This document shows, one piece after another, positions 38,578 to 51,169 of a DNA stretch of 64,000 nucleotides. Within the stretch, counting starts at the first letter, position 1; every line of letters starts with the position of its first letter. The stretch covers positions 558,001 to 622,000 of the forward strand of contig PQWQ01000015.1 of the NCBI GenBank assembly GCA_002943765.1, given 5' to 3'. The notes beneath the pieces were generated by a model. That model saw only the letters and a program-made list of their open reading frames with translations, was not told the origin of the DNA and did no database searches. Position numbers and translations under genes: made by a program. The DNA is from Psoroptes ovis (taxonomy: Eukaryota; Arthropoda; Arachnida; Sarcoptiformes; Psoroptidae).

Positions 38578-41429
38578 CACACACGAAACGGGCAAGAAAT
38601 TTTTCTTTAAATAAATGAAAACATCAAGACTTTATCTTCTTGGTCTTCGTCTCGTTTCACCATAGCCTAGCGAAATAAACAACAACAGCAGCAACAACAA
38701 CGTCGATGTCAAAATATATGGTAATAAAATGCATGTAAATAGCATTCAGAAAATGTACGAAAATTTATATCAAAAAATTATTTCAAAAATATATCAGGAG
38801 CAGCAGTTGATGTTTGATGTCATCAATGTGATGTTTGAATGAAACAAAAACAAAAATCAATCCAATCAATTCATTCGTTTTTGTTTGATGTTTCAAATTG
38901 AATGAATTAAATGAAATAAAATTCAAAATGAAAAATTTTGACAAAGTTCCACACAAAATAAAAGAAAATTTAATAGGATAAAAAATATGTGAATTAATTA
39001 CAAATCATTGAAAATAGATACAAATTTTACAAAATTAAATACAAATGTGTGTGTCTAAATTGAATTCATTGAAAAATGAAAAATAATTTAAAATGATTCA
39101 ACAATCATTTAAAATCAAATGCACTCAAGTCTGCATTTGTCTAAAATATTCATTAGTTTCAGTCAATATTCGCATAAATAATGAGATTTCGTTTTTCGGT
39201 TAACTTTAAATGAAATTTTTTTTCCATTCATTTTTCCCATCTCCCAATCCATCTATCAATCCATTGAAATTGAAAATGTATGAAAATAAAGTATGGAAAA
39301 AAAATTTCAAAAATTTTTCCTGGACCAAAAAAAAACATGAGAAAATAGAGCATTTTTTCCCAAGTCCTCTTTGAAAAAAAAAATTTGGAACTTGTTTGAA
39401 TGAATGAAGTAAAATACCAAAGAAATAAAAATTCAATGAATTCATTGAATTTTCCTTCTCATAATTGTCTCAAAATAACTTGAATGTATCACACGAACAC
39501 ACAAGGAGGGAGTATTGCAATGCTCATTACCTTGTGTGAGACCCTGCAAGACCTAAGCGCATTGAAAGAATGAAAATTTTTTTTCCCAAAAATTTTTGAT
39601 TTCTTTGATCGAAGACTGAAATATAAAATCAAGAAAAAAAGGTCATGGTCATCGATGAATTTACCTGCGTTTTTCATTTCTTCATTTCATTTGGCCTGTT
39701 GTTGACCTCTTTGCTATTATTATCATCATATTTTCGAATGGAAAATGGACAAAATAACAAACGAAGAATGAAATGATGATGATCGAATAAATTGTAAATT
39801 AACGATCAAATAGTGGCAAATGATTTGAAATAATCAACAATACCAATGATTAATAATGATAATAATGAATGACGACTACTGAATTGAATGGAGCTGAATT
39901 GAATTTCAGATTTTTTTAAAAATTGAATTATGGATTGAATTTTATTGGAAAAAGTATTCATCTTTAAATGAAAGAAATTCACATTAGCAAATGAATACTA
40001 AAAAAAAAAAATATTGGAAAATATTGAGAAATATTGAAAAATTTCAAGAAAAAATTATTATGATCATGATCATCATCATCATTATCAATGCAATAGGTAT
40101 TTTCAACATTTATTTTTTCAATTAATATAAATGATGATCATCATAATTATAATTATAACTATAACCTTAACATTCATAATTAATTTTCAAATAATAATTT
40201 CAAAGAATAACTAGGAAATTAATTTTTTTCTTTAAAATTTTCTGTTCTGTCGAAAAATCTCCTCAAAATGCCATCAAAAATGGTATTTTTCATAGAAAAA
40301 TTGAAATTGATTTAGATTCATTTATTCATTTCAACAATTTTTCGATCGAATTCTCTATCAAATACAATGATTATTTCTGTTATCAAATTATCATTGCTGG
40401 AATATCGTTTCTATTTTTCATATTCATTACAAATTGATCTGATTTTTAAATGATTTTTATGATATTAAACTTGGCTTATTCCTTAATTTGTGTAATGATT
40501 TCTTAATGTCTTTTTGGTGCATTTGAAAAAGTTTACTTTTTTTCACATTTCTTTGGTTGATAGTTAAACAAACCATAAACCTGTAAATAAATAAATAAAT
40601 AAAAATCGATGGTAATTACAAATTAAATATTTGCTGATGTTTATGATTTGTTGATGTTCATTCTGCACATATATTTGCTTCCATTCGCTTGTGCCCACAT
40701 CAACATTAATCAATGTGTGGCTTCAATTGGAAAATATGCTTGAAAATCAAGAATTTTTTCTTATACTTTTTCTAATATTTTTACATGGTGAATTCAACCA
40801 AGCATTTTGATTTTATATTCCATGTGTATGCTTCAAAATTTTCAAGAAACTTTCATTTATTTAAATTCTATCCTAGGACCTTGTAAATCCTTTTCATATT
40901 TTACTTTGAATCACATACATTTTTTTCTGCTCCTTGAAATTAATGTTTCGGTTTGATTTAAATTAAAAATGAATGGAGAAAATTCATTTGACAGAACCCA
41001 GATTTGTAATTTGTTTTTCATTTTTTTTTCATCTCATTCATTTTTGCACCGAACCATCTTTTCCATATTTCTCATTTTTCAACAATTTGTCCTGTCTTAA
41101 ATGATAAAAGATGGAACATTTTCATTTGCTTATCAATGGCTGGATATCCATTCATCAGCCGATATTTTGCGTGCGTGTGTGTGTAGGAATATGTACGTTT
41201 ACCTGGGCAGCATGGCTCGTATATAGACATTGGATGTTCAAGCAGATACAACCTGGGATATTTTTAGCGATATATAGCAAAATGATTCCAAAATGATGAT
41301 AATGAAATTTCGATGAAATTCAATAGGGTACTGGGATAAGGGTAAGATGAAAAAAAAATGTTCACAGATTCCAAGACCATTATTCGAGACAGAATCCCTA
41401 ATCTCTAATTATTATTATATATGACCATA

Positions 41430-41514
41430 TATTAGATTGTCCCATAAATTCTCGCCGTTTTTTAAATTTTTTTTACATCCGAAAAACGGCAAGAACTTAT
41501 GGGACAACCTAATA
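41430..41514. mobile_element. 81-bp mariner/Tc1-type MITE with TA target duplication
   Basis: The left end TTAGATTGTCCCATAAATTC (starting 41432) pairs with an inverted right end that reads TTAGGTTGTCCCATAAGTTC on the minus strand (from 41512). The similarity continues to the GCCGTTTTT block, with three mismatches over about 31 bp. Both ends are flanked by TA (41430-41431 and 41513-41514), the target duplication of Tc1/mariner transposons. TTAGRTTGTCCCATAAGTT is typical of mariner inverted repeats. The element is almost only the two repeats with a T-rich centre, so it has no transposase and must have moved in trans. Confidence 0.85.
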
Positions 41515-44500
41515 TTCTTGTAACTATGCAAAAAATCATGTGATTTCGATATTTATTTTTATTCCATTTTTCCATATCTTTTTTTTCATTAATTTCAAAT
41601 GAAATTATCAAAAAAGAATTGTTGAAAGAATTTCTTGTTATCATTTTTGGATTGAAAATAATAATAATAATAACAATAATCATAATTATAATTATTTTTT
41701 TCTCCTATTTATTCATCATGCAATTTCATTCAATTCTGTTTTGAAATTGAATAAATTGTGAAATTAAATATTGTCTATTTGTTTTTTTTTGCATTCAGTT
41801 ATTTTCAACAAAAAAAAAAAAAAAATCATTTGATAAATTTTCAGACAAATGAATGATGATGATAATGAATTGTGATTTAAAAATAAATTTGAATGCATAG
41901 AATATCATTTTACATTCATTTTTTTTTCGATGTAAAATTGCATAATTTCAATTGTCTTTTCTGGACCTAGAATTATTATAATCACAATGATTGAATGACA
42001 ATTTTTTGTTCCAAAAATAAAACTCAAAATTCTTCCAGTCATTTCATACCAAATCCATATTTCAACCCATATGTTTGTTACCGTGAGTTTATACCTTTTT
42101 GTTGTTGTCATCAATATTGATTTAATCACTGGTTTCCCCTCTACACTTAATTATCTTCAAGAGAAAATAATGATTGAAATTCATAGATTCATCACGGAGA
42201 ATCAGGGGGGAAAAATCTATTAATTCATTCATTAAGACTTGGATGATTGTAAAAAAATAAATAAATCAAATCAAAACGACAACAAAACCATCAGCAGCAG
42301 CAACAACAACAACAACAGAATTTGGAAACTTTTAAATTGAAAATGTAATAAAATTCCTCATGCCATTCTTTGATTGAATTTTCAATGAAAATCTTTTTTC
42401 TCCAATAATTTTGTACTTAATGTTTGTACCTAAATGTACAAATGTGAACCTAAAACTAAAATGGAATGAATAAGTCTATGAAAGAGGGGAAAAAAGTTGA
42501 AATTATAGTTTTTGGTTCAAAAATAGGCTTTTATTTCTTCCTCTTTTATTTCTCAATCCATTTTCTTCAGGTACTTTCGTTTGGTTTAATGTTTTCATTT
42601 GTTGAAGATTTTGCATTGAAAAATAAAAAAAAAAAATTCATTTCATTTCATTTGAATATTCAAAAAAAAGCAAAATAAAAAAAAAGTGAAAATGAATGAA
42701 ATTTAAATAAAAATTTCAAAACAAATAAACGAATATGAAATATATGCGGAGGATGTGTAAATGGATAAAGTATAATAATGTTGAATAGAAGGATAATTTG
42801 TTTTTTGTTTTCTTTGAAATTTTATTTTATTTTTTTTTTCTGATGTAAAATAAATGAAATAATATTTCGTAAATAAATAAATGTAATAATTCAATCATTT
42901 TTTCTGCTTTAATATTTTCATATAAAAATTATAAATGAAAAACAATACACACGCATACATAAACACATCTATTGAATATGAAACGATGATATGAACAATG
43001 AAAAAACATTATGTTGTTGATTCCGATAAATAATAATAATCATAATCATAATAATCAAATAAATTCAAAAATATTCAAAATGGTAAACAACAAACAAGCA
43101 AGCAAGCAAACGAATAAACAGATAAACAAATAAATAAATGAATGAATGAAAAAAAACAAAATAAAATCAATCATTTTTCAATTGAAATGGCGAAATGAAT
43201 CAAATATGAAAAAAAATAAATAAAAAAATGAAGAAATTTTGATCCTGGAAAATTGAAAAAAAACAAAACAAAATCAAATTATTATAAAATTACATCAACA
43301 TCAACAACAATAACAACAACGAAAAATACACATATATTCCCACGCTGTTTCTAGGCAATAATTTGAATTCAAAAAATTTTGAAAATTATGAAAATTCAAA
43401 TAATTCAAATTCAAAAAAAAAAATGTTCAAATGTTTGGCGCCATCTATTAGTGTTTGAATGAGATTTTTATTTTGAAAATTTTCAAATATTTGCCATGGA
43501 AAAATAATAATATCTTTAAATCTCTTTTTAAAATTTATCAATAAATCTCTCTCTCTTTCTTTTGCCGAGATTTTCTCAAACATTTCGCATACGCTCAAAT
43601 GATAATGGATGTACATCATTTCAAAATGTACATTTTCAACATTAATTTTTGCGTACAACAATAATAAATATTCAAGGAAATGAAAATCTTTGAAATGAAA
43701 AATTGTGTGACTGAAACAAAAATCGTATTTTGACCATAAATGGTTTTCAATTTTCAGTTTCAATTTTTCATTTTTTACAATTTTTTCATTGAAAATGAAA
43801 TTCATGTAATTTGCTGCTGCTGGGAAATGTTTGAATTGAATACTGAAAAAAATAATACATAAATATACTGAAGAAATATTAAAAATCATTTTTACCTTAA
43901 ATGGAAATCGTTGATTGTTTATTAATTTCTTGTTGTTGAAACAAAAAAAAAATATTTCTTACAAAAAACAATGGAAAAATTATAAGTGTATGATCATTAA
44001 GATTTGATTTATTAGTGAATATAAATTTCAATCGTCTTATGAATATAAATCGTAAACAAAAGCATATGATTGATGATGATTGAATGTGGATCAAAATAAA
44101 CGAAATTAAATATAAATATGGAAATATATTTTCGAAAAAGAATATTTTACAAGAAAATGCATTGCATTGCATAATGATCAAATTAAGTCCAAATAAAATC
44201 AATTTCAAATCAAATGAAATGATCATTATTTCAAAGATTATTTCATCAATATATTTTCTGTTTCTATGTTGGAAAATACGGAAATATTTATTTGATTTTA
44301 AACATTTTATTAATTTGCAAATATTATGATCGAAATTTAATGATGATTTAATGGAAAAATGAATTTGAAAAAATTCTTTAATCGATATTTCCAAGATTTC
44401 ACGTGTTTATTCATTTATTTAATTTTTTTTGGGGGAAATCTTCGAAATGTTCATTCATTCATCACATTATTATCAATGTCTGTAATATTTAATTTGATTT

Positions 44501-44930
44501 AATATTCAATTTTTCAATTTTTTTCTTAGAAATATAATTAAACCTTTTTTTTGATTTCAATAATCATGATTATTTGTTTTTAGCATTCAAAGAAGTAAAA
44601 AAAATCAAAATATACGGAATTACGGACAAAATAACGGAAGTATTATTCGGATATTTATCATTTTGATATTGATTTGTATTGTACTGGAGAAAAAAAACAT
44701 ATCAATCAGCAGCCGAGATCATCTTGTGGTAAAGAGAAACCAGAAGGGCCAGTTTCTGGTTTTAAAATTTTAAATTTTGAAACATTTTGTCTGTTTTCTA
44801 ATCCAAAATCAATTCTAAAGATGTGATCATTACTTTCTCTTTTATTTCTTTCTTTGATTGTGTTCAGATTTCGGTAGGAAAACATCCGAAACCAATTTAT
44901 TTGTTCAGAAAAAAAAATTTAAGGAGAAAA

Positions 44931-44950
44931 CATCTCTATTTTTAGAGATG
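44931..44950. repeat. Short perfect hairpin
   Basis: CATCTCTA, a TTTT loop, then TAGAGATG: an 8-bp perfect stem about 480 bp upstream of the aldehyde dehydrogenase start codon. No terminator-like role is expected in this kind of genome. Confidence 0.6.
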
Positions 44951-45432
44951 ATATCACCGGTTTTTTCTCTTCGGATATTATATGGAAATTGAGAAAAATA
45001 AAATGAAATGAAATGTTTACAACACAATAAAAATTTAGGCCAATGAATATTTGTTTTTTTTCTGATTTTTCATTCGTTGAAATCAAAGACAAAGAGTCAA
45101 ACGTATTTTTCGGTTCAATGGTTTTCATCATCACTGATGTTCATTTTTAAATCAATTCATTCATAAAATCATTCAATGATGATAAATTTGCAAATCATAA
45201 TGATTTCATGATAAATCATTGAAGAATTTCTTCCCTTTTACACTTCATAGTTGAACCCTTGTTTTCTTCTGAATGCAATCATCTTCATCATCATCATTAT
45301 TCATTATAATTATTTTCAAGATAATCTGTCATATTTTCACATCATATCATCAATAAATTATGTGTTGTTCAATGCTCAAAAATTTTTTATTCTAATAAAT
45401 AATTTTCAAATAATTTTTCAAACAAACAAAAA

Positions 45433-47263
45433 ATGGCATCAAAATTGTATGAAGATGATGATATGAATCGATTTGATTCAATTATCAATGAATTACGACA
45501 AGAATTTAATAATGGCCGTACATTATCGATTAATTATCGTAAAGAACAATTGAAAAATTTATATAAATTTCTAAACGATAATCAAAAATTAATAATTGAA
45601 ACATTGAAAAATGATTTACGTAAACCATGGTTTGAAACAATTATTGTTGAAGTTGATTTTGTATTAAATGAAATACGTTCAACAATATCAAATATTGATG
45701 ATTATTGTCGAAAACAATTCGTTTCAAAATCGATGACAACATTATTTGATTCAACATTTGTTCATAATGAACCATATGGACTAGTCTTGATTGTTGGTGC
45801 ATGGAATTATCCGGTGCAAATCATTTTAGCACCACTAGTTGGAGCTATTGCTGCAGGTTTGTATCTATTTTGTTTTATTTTTTTCTCACCTGAAATAATA
45901 CTTCATTCGAATATATGTTAATCATTTCCTGGATTTTCATTTTCGTTCTAAATTTTTCCTTTCTATTATTTTCCTATTTTTAAACCTTAAGGCAATGTTG
46001 CGATTATAAAACCTTCGGAAATGGCACCGGAAACTGCCCAGTTAATATACAAATTATTGCCACAATATTTAGATAATCGATGTTACCGTGTAATAACTGG
46101 CGATGCCGAAAAATCGAGTAAATTGCTGGAATTTAAGTTTGATTATATATTTTTCACTGGTTCAGGAAATATTGGACGTGTCGTACATCAAGCAGCAGCT
46201 AAACACTTGACACCAACAACATTGGAATTAGGTGGTAAAAGTCCAATTTATTTGCATGATAGTCTGCCATTATCAGCGATGAAAATTGTTTGTCGCCGCA
46301 TGATTTGGGGTAAAATGATGAATGCCGGACAAACATGTATTGCACCAGATTATGTTCTATGCAGTCTAAAAATTCGTAATAATTTGCAAAAATATTTAAT
46401 CGAAGTAATTGAAGAATTTTTTGGAAAAGATCCACAAAAAACTGATGATTTTGGACGAATAATCAATGAAAAACATTTCAATCGTTTGATTAATTTAACA
46501 AAAACATGTTCGGGAAAAATTTTCTATGGCGGAAAATTCGATGCAAATGATCGATACATTTCACCAACTATCATATTTGATGTATCACCTGATGATCCAA
46601 TTATGAATGAAGAAATATTCGGACCAATTTTTCCATTCGTTACAATCAATACAGCTGATGAGGCAATACAATTCATCAATAAACGTCCAAAACCTTTGGC
46701 AATATATTTATTTTCCGAAGATAAAATTGTTAATGATCGTTTCTTACAGGAAACATCATCAGGTGCATTATGTGTAAATGATGTTGTTTTACATGTATCA
46801 TTAGATACATTGCCATTTGGAGGCGTCGGTGAAAGTGGTATGGGAGCATATCATGGACGTTATTCATTCGATACCTTTTCACATCAAAAAGCTGGTAAGC
46901 CCATTCATTGTTCTATGATTGATTACGTTGAAAAACTATACAATTATTTTTTTAACAAAATAAAATCAAAATAACATAGTGCTAGTACGTGGCTATAATG
47001 GTCTATTAGAAATAATTGGTTCGCGCCGTTATCCACCTTATAATCAACAAAAATTGGCACGTTTATTACGATTATTAAAGAAAAGACAATTACCATTTAA
47101 TTTATCATTTGAATTAATTTTAACATCAATCATATCATTCATATTCGGCATTATCTTTGCATTTTTATTACTCATCATAATGATAACATCATCTTCTTCA
47201 TTTTCATCATCATCATCATCATTAACATCGCTGTCGTCCTCATTATCTTGTTTTCGTTTATAA
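45433..47263 (+). CDS. ALDH3: Class 3 aldehyde dehydrogenase (fatty aldehyde dehydrogenase type) with C-terminal membrane tail
   Basis: Exons are 45433-45856, 45992-46894 and 46980-47263 (introns of 135 and 85 nt, both phase 1), giving 536 aa. Order of motifs: P-Y-G-L-V-L-I-V-G-A-W-N-Y-P near residue 110 (cofactor/substrate channel of ALDH3), F-T-G-S-G-N-I-G-R (NAD-binding loop), L-E-L-G-G-K-S-P with the general base Glu220, N-A-G-Q-T-C with the nucleophile Cys257, and E-I-F-G-P-I-F-P. The C-terminal exon has R-R-Y-P-P-Y-N before a long hydrophobic segment (about residues 490-515) and a Ser-rich end. This is the layout of microsomal ALDH3A2, a tail-anchored enzyme oxidising long-chain aldehydes to fatty acids. 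ER location is inferred from the tail. The Ser run after the anchor is unusual. Confidence 0.93.
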
Positions 47264-47268
47264 AAAAA

Positions 47269-47296
47269 AATAATTATTTTAATTAAAATAATTATT
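47269..47296. repeat. Perfect 28-bp A/T palindrome just after the aldehyde dehydrogenase stop
   Basis: AATAATTATTTTAA is followed directly by its exact reverse complement. It begins 6 bp after the stop codon, so it would form a hairpin at the head of the 3' UTR. It is entirely A and T, so a chance origin is possible. Confidence 0.8.
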
Positions 47297-48321
47297 ATAA
47301 AATGATGAACAAAAATCAAATTATCATCTCTCAATGCAACCAATTATATGATATTTAATATAAGAATTTGTTATATTTATTTTTGATTACAATCCCATTT
47401 TAATTATTTTCATTATTAAATACTTTGTTTTTGCTGTTTTTTGTTTGATTTCATTGTTGCCTTTTAATGTTATTCATTTTCAAATAATAAAAAAAAAGAG
47501 GAAAAAATCGCAAGATTAGATTGGATTTTTGTTTTCCCCTATGTGTTTACTGTGTTTTACTTATTTAATATTAAATTGATTTTTTTTTTCAATTCATTAT
47601 AATTTGTTTTCCCTTTGATTATTATTATTATTATTACATAATAATATTATCATCATTTAAATAGCAAGGACACATATATGTTGAATGAATTGAATGTTTT
47701 TGTTACAATCAATGATGATGATGATGATGATCATTATGAGAATTTTTTTATTTTTTATTTTTCATTTATTTATTTATTTGTAATAAAATATCATTGTTAA
47801 TATTGTTGTTGTTGCTGTTGCTGTTGTTGTTGTCATTTTTCGTTTCTTGATGATCCATTTTACATGAATATCAGGGAAATCATATGAAAAAAATACTGGG
47901 AAATTATCCTTGAACCAGAAACTTAATAAAAAAATACTGGAGACATATCGTTTTTTTTCCGAACATATATTATATATTATTATCATCATATATACAATAT
48001 TCTGGTTCAAATTCTGATTCGAATCTAACTGAATGAATTCATTTTTCTCCCCATTTTCTTTTTCAATGTATGAAATAGTGATAATAGTAATGATAATAAT
48101 AATAATCAAAGTGCTAATAGGAAAGAAGAGAAAAAAATTTCAAACTTTTCAAACTTTGACAATGATGATAATGATGATGATGATGACACGCAAACATGAA
48201 TATTTCATATATGATAATAACAATAATCATTTAATTTTTTTTTAAAGATTATTATTGTTGTTGTTGATATATTGCCATAAATCATGCACATATATCGATA
48301 ATAATAATAATTACGTATAAA

Positions 48322-48351
48322 TTTTAATTAATTAAATAAAATTAATTAAAA
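48322..48351. repeat. 12-bp inverted repeat with 6-base loop
   Basis: TTTTAATTAATT, the loop AAATAA, then AATTAATTAAAA. All-A/T hairpin in intergenic DNA. Confidence 0.7.
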
Positions 48352-49874
48352 ATTTTGAAAATTTAATTGATCAATTTGAAGTGAATGCTCATTATGCATT
48401 GTGAAATGATCGAAATAACCTTTTATGGATTTGAAAAATCATTCAAAATTAATTCAAAAATTAGAAACTGAATGAAAGCTCGTTTAAAAAAATTCAAGGA
48501 TTATCCATTAATCATCGATTGATCATTATTATCATTATATCTATGGAATGATATGGTAATAAAAATTACAAAGGGAAAAAATTTTTCCAATTTCATTCGT
48601 GTCACAAGGTGTTCAAGGTAAAATGGAAAAAAAATCTCAATTCTTTATTCCATTACAAACCCCATTTCAGGTTGCAAATATTTGAATGGGAATCGGTGAA
48701 ATTTTTCAATACATTTCAATTGTTATCTCATTGATCTAAGCATTGAATGATTCATAATGATATGCATTACAACATGCAAAGGTTCTTGTAGAGAATAGTA
48801 GAGAGAATTTCGATTGGTTATTCAACCATATCAAAACCAATAAAAACAGTTCAAATTCAAGTAATTTAAATAGTTTAAATTTCATTCAGTTTTTACGGTC
48901 GGAAATCTTCTAAACACGTTTACCATTGTCCATTAATTAATGTACAATATTAATTAATAATAATGGACAAGAAAAAAATATTACAAAACTTATGAATGAA
49001 TGAATGAAAATTTTCAACGCCAAAAAACTTGTAAAAAAGTCGTCGTCGTCGTACATTACATTGTGGTGTAATGATTGATTTTTCAGAGTAAACCATAAAA
49101 TAATAATAATAATAATAAAAGATGAATGTATATCTATGTGTAATATGGCGACAAGATTTGGCCTAATTTTTTTTTCTTTCATTCATTTTGAAATGATATT
49201 TCCATGTTCGTTCAACTCATACAAACACACACTTATACATACCATTTTAAAACATAATGAAAGATAATATACCAACCCTGATATACTAACCATGTATTAA
49301 TAAATGATAATAATATTAATAATAATAATACAAACATATATACTTTTAATGCTCTTAACCTACTTTTTATTTATTTAGTTACTGTAGAAAAAAAAGGGGA
49401 GAAAACATTTTCATAAAAAAAATAAAATAAAATGATATATGGGTTCATGATTCATCGATGATGATGTTGATGTTGATGTTGTTGTTGCTGCTGTTGTCGT
49501 TCTTGTAGTTGATGACAAATGCTATATGCAAAATAATAAATTATAAAATTATATTAGAAAGAAAAAGAATTGGAGAGTCTTAATGAAATATGCCGGTTTA
49601 ATTTCATTTTTTCTTTTCCCTTGTCTCTCCGACTGTGTTGATAGTTGTTCAATAATTCTAACCATACTGTTTTGTGATTTTTTTTTTAATATTTGAAAGA
49701 GTCCATTTCTTCTATCGATGACAGTTCGTTGCTATAATGACAAAAATAAATAAATAAACAGATAAATAAATGAATACATTGTCATCAATAATAATAGTGA
49801 ATATGAATATGAATGAAAATGCACACAATAAACAAACAAATAAACAGATACAAATAAATAACAATTTGTTCAAG

Positions 49875-49902
49875 TTTTTTTTTTTTTTTTTTTTTTTTTT
49901 TT
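49875..49902 (+). repeat. 28-T homopolymer
   Basis: Uninterrupted run of 28 T residues, among the longest single-base tracts in the window. The length may be unreliable in the assembly. Confidence 0.8.
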
Positions 49903-50223
49903 GGTTATCTTTCATTCATTTCTCAATGACATGATCTACTTGATTTTTTATTAGATAGAAAAGATTAAAAAGACAAAAGTAACTGGCAAAATAAACAAAT
50001 TATTTGCATAAATATCAGTATAACCAATTATTGAGATTATTATTCTTTATGGATTCTTTACAAACCAAACGAATTGATTGATCATTATTTTAGTAGAAAT
50101 AATGAATAGTTCATGAATATAAAGAATGGAAAATTTATTACATGTTGATGATTAACAAATTAAACAAATCAATTTGTCATTATCAAAATCAAATTAATAA
50201 ATAATAAAATTGACCTAGTTTCT

Positions 50224-50243
50224 ATCATCATCATCATCATCAT
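50224..50243 (+). repeat. (TCA)n microsatellite
   Basis: Short run of TCA trinucleotides in intergenic DNA. The same unit is common in coding Ser/Asp stretches of this window. Confidence 0.75.
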
Positions 50244-51169
50244 ATTTAAAATTACATTGTACTTTTTTTCTTATCTATGTTCAATTCTATGCGAAATTAT
50301 CCTGGTCATTATTTTTTTTTTTTTTTTAATATTCTCTATTCTGATTTCATTTGCTATTGAAGAATAAAGAAAGCACATGTATAATAGTATTTTCTTGATG
50401 GTTCATCTTGTCATCGAATATAATATGTCCTTGGATTCATCATTTCATTTTCAGATCAAATCGAAAATCATCATCATTCGACACAATATTCATTATTGAA
50501 TGGAATTGATTTTTTTTTACTGGTTACTGTTGCTGCTGTTACTGTTGTTGTTTGACATTGAAGAATGTTTGAATTTTTTGTTCATTTTATGTTGGACATA
50601 TCATTTAACCGGGAAAATGTCCGTGTAATGAAAAAATTGGCGCCTGTCAATTTTGAGAAAAGTTTGAAAAAAAAATAAATTCTTCATCGAATCAATAAAC
50701 GACGGCGCAACCAAATTCTGTGGTAAAATTTTTCATTGTTGTTTTGTTTGTTTGTTGTTGTTGTTGTTGTTATTTGCTGCAATAATAATTATACATGGTT
50801 TCCAATTGAAACCAACTATTCAATGATCGTATTTTCAAATAGGAAAGATTAGACTTGCGCTTAAACTTCAAAAAAAAAAAAAAAAAATTAAATCGATTCC
50901 GGTTTGATTTTCAGTTATTCTTTCAACAAATTAATCATTCTTCATTTATTTTATCGATGAATATATTGAGATACACTAAGGGCCTTTTCTATTTTTCTAT
51001 CAAAGATAAAATATATATTTTTTTATGATAATATGCAAAATTTTAGTGAAAAATCTATAATTTAAAAACTTTGAATATTAAAATGTATATCAATGTTCAA
51101 GTGATCATATCATTTAATTCAAATTTGTGATACATCAATAATAATTTTATATGAGATTTTAATGAAATA

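Larger units (their letters stand above)
36655..45432. other. Gene desert between capicua and the aldehyde dehydrogenase gene
   Basis: About 8.8 kb of AT-rich DNA with AC/TG microsatellites, GAAT/GGAT tetranucleotides and one mariner-like MITE. The side nearest 36655 presumably holds the Cic-L promoter. Two open frames of about 165 codons at 43386-43889 and 43897-44394 (minus) have Phe/Ile-rich, domain-free products and are not accepted as genes here. Confidence 0.5.
47264..51169. other. Gene-free stretch between aldehyde dehydrogenase and the DEG/ENaC gene
   Basis: AT-rich with ATTATT, TTGTTG and TCATCA runs, a long T tract at 49875-49902 and inverted A/T repeats such as 48322-48351. No gene is visible. 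The last few hundred bases are probably the promoter and 5' UTR of the channel gene. Confidence 0.55.

Noticed and set aside
47044..47343. Minus-strand frame with Asp/Glu runs
   Set aside because: Antisense to the last aldehyde dehydrogenase exon; the acidic run is the reversed Ser repeat.
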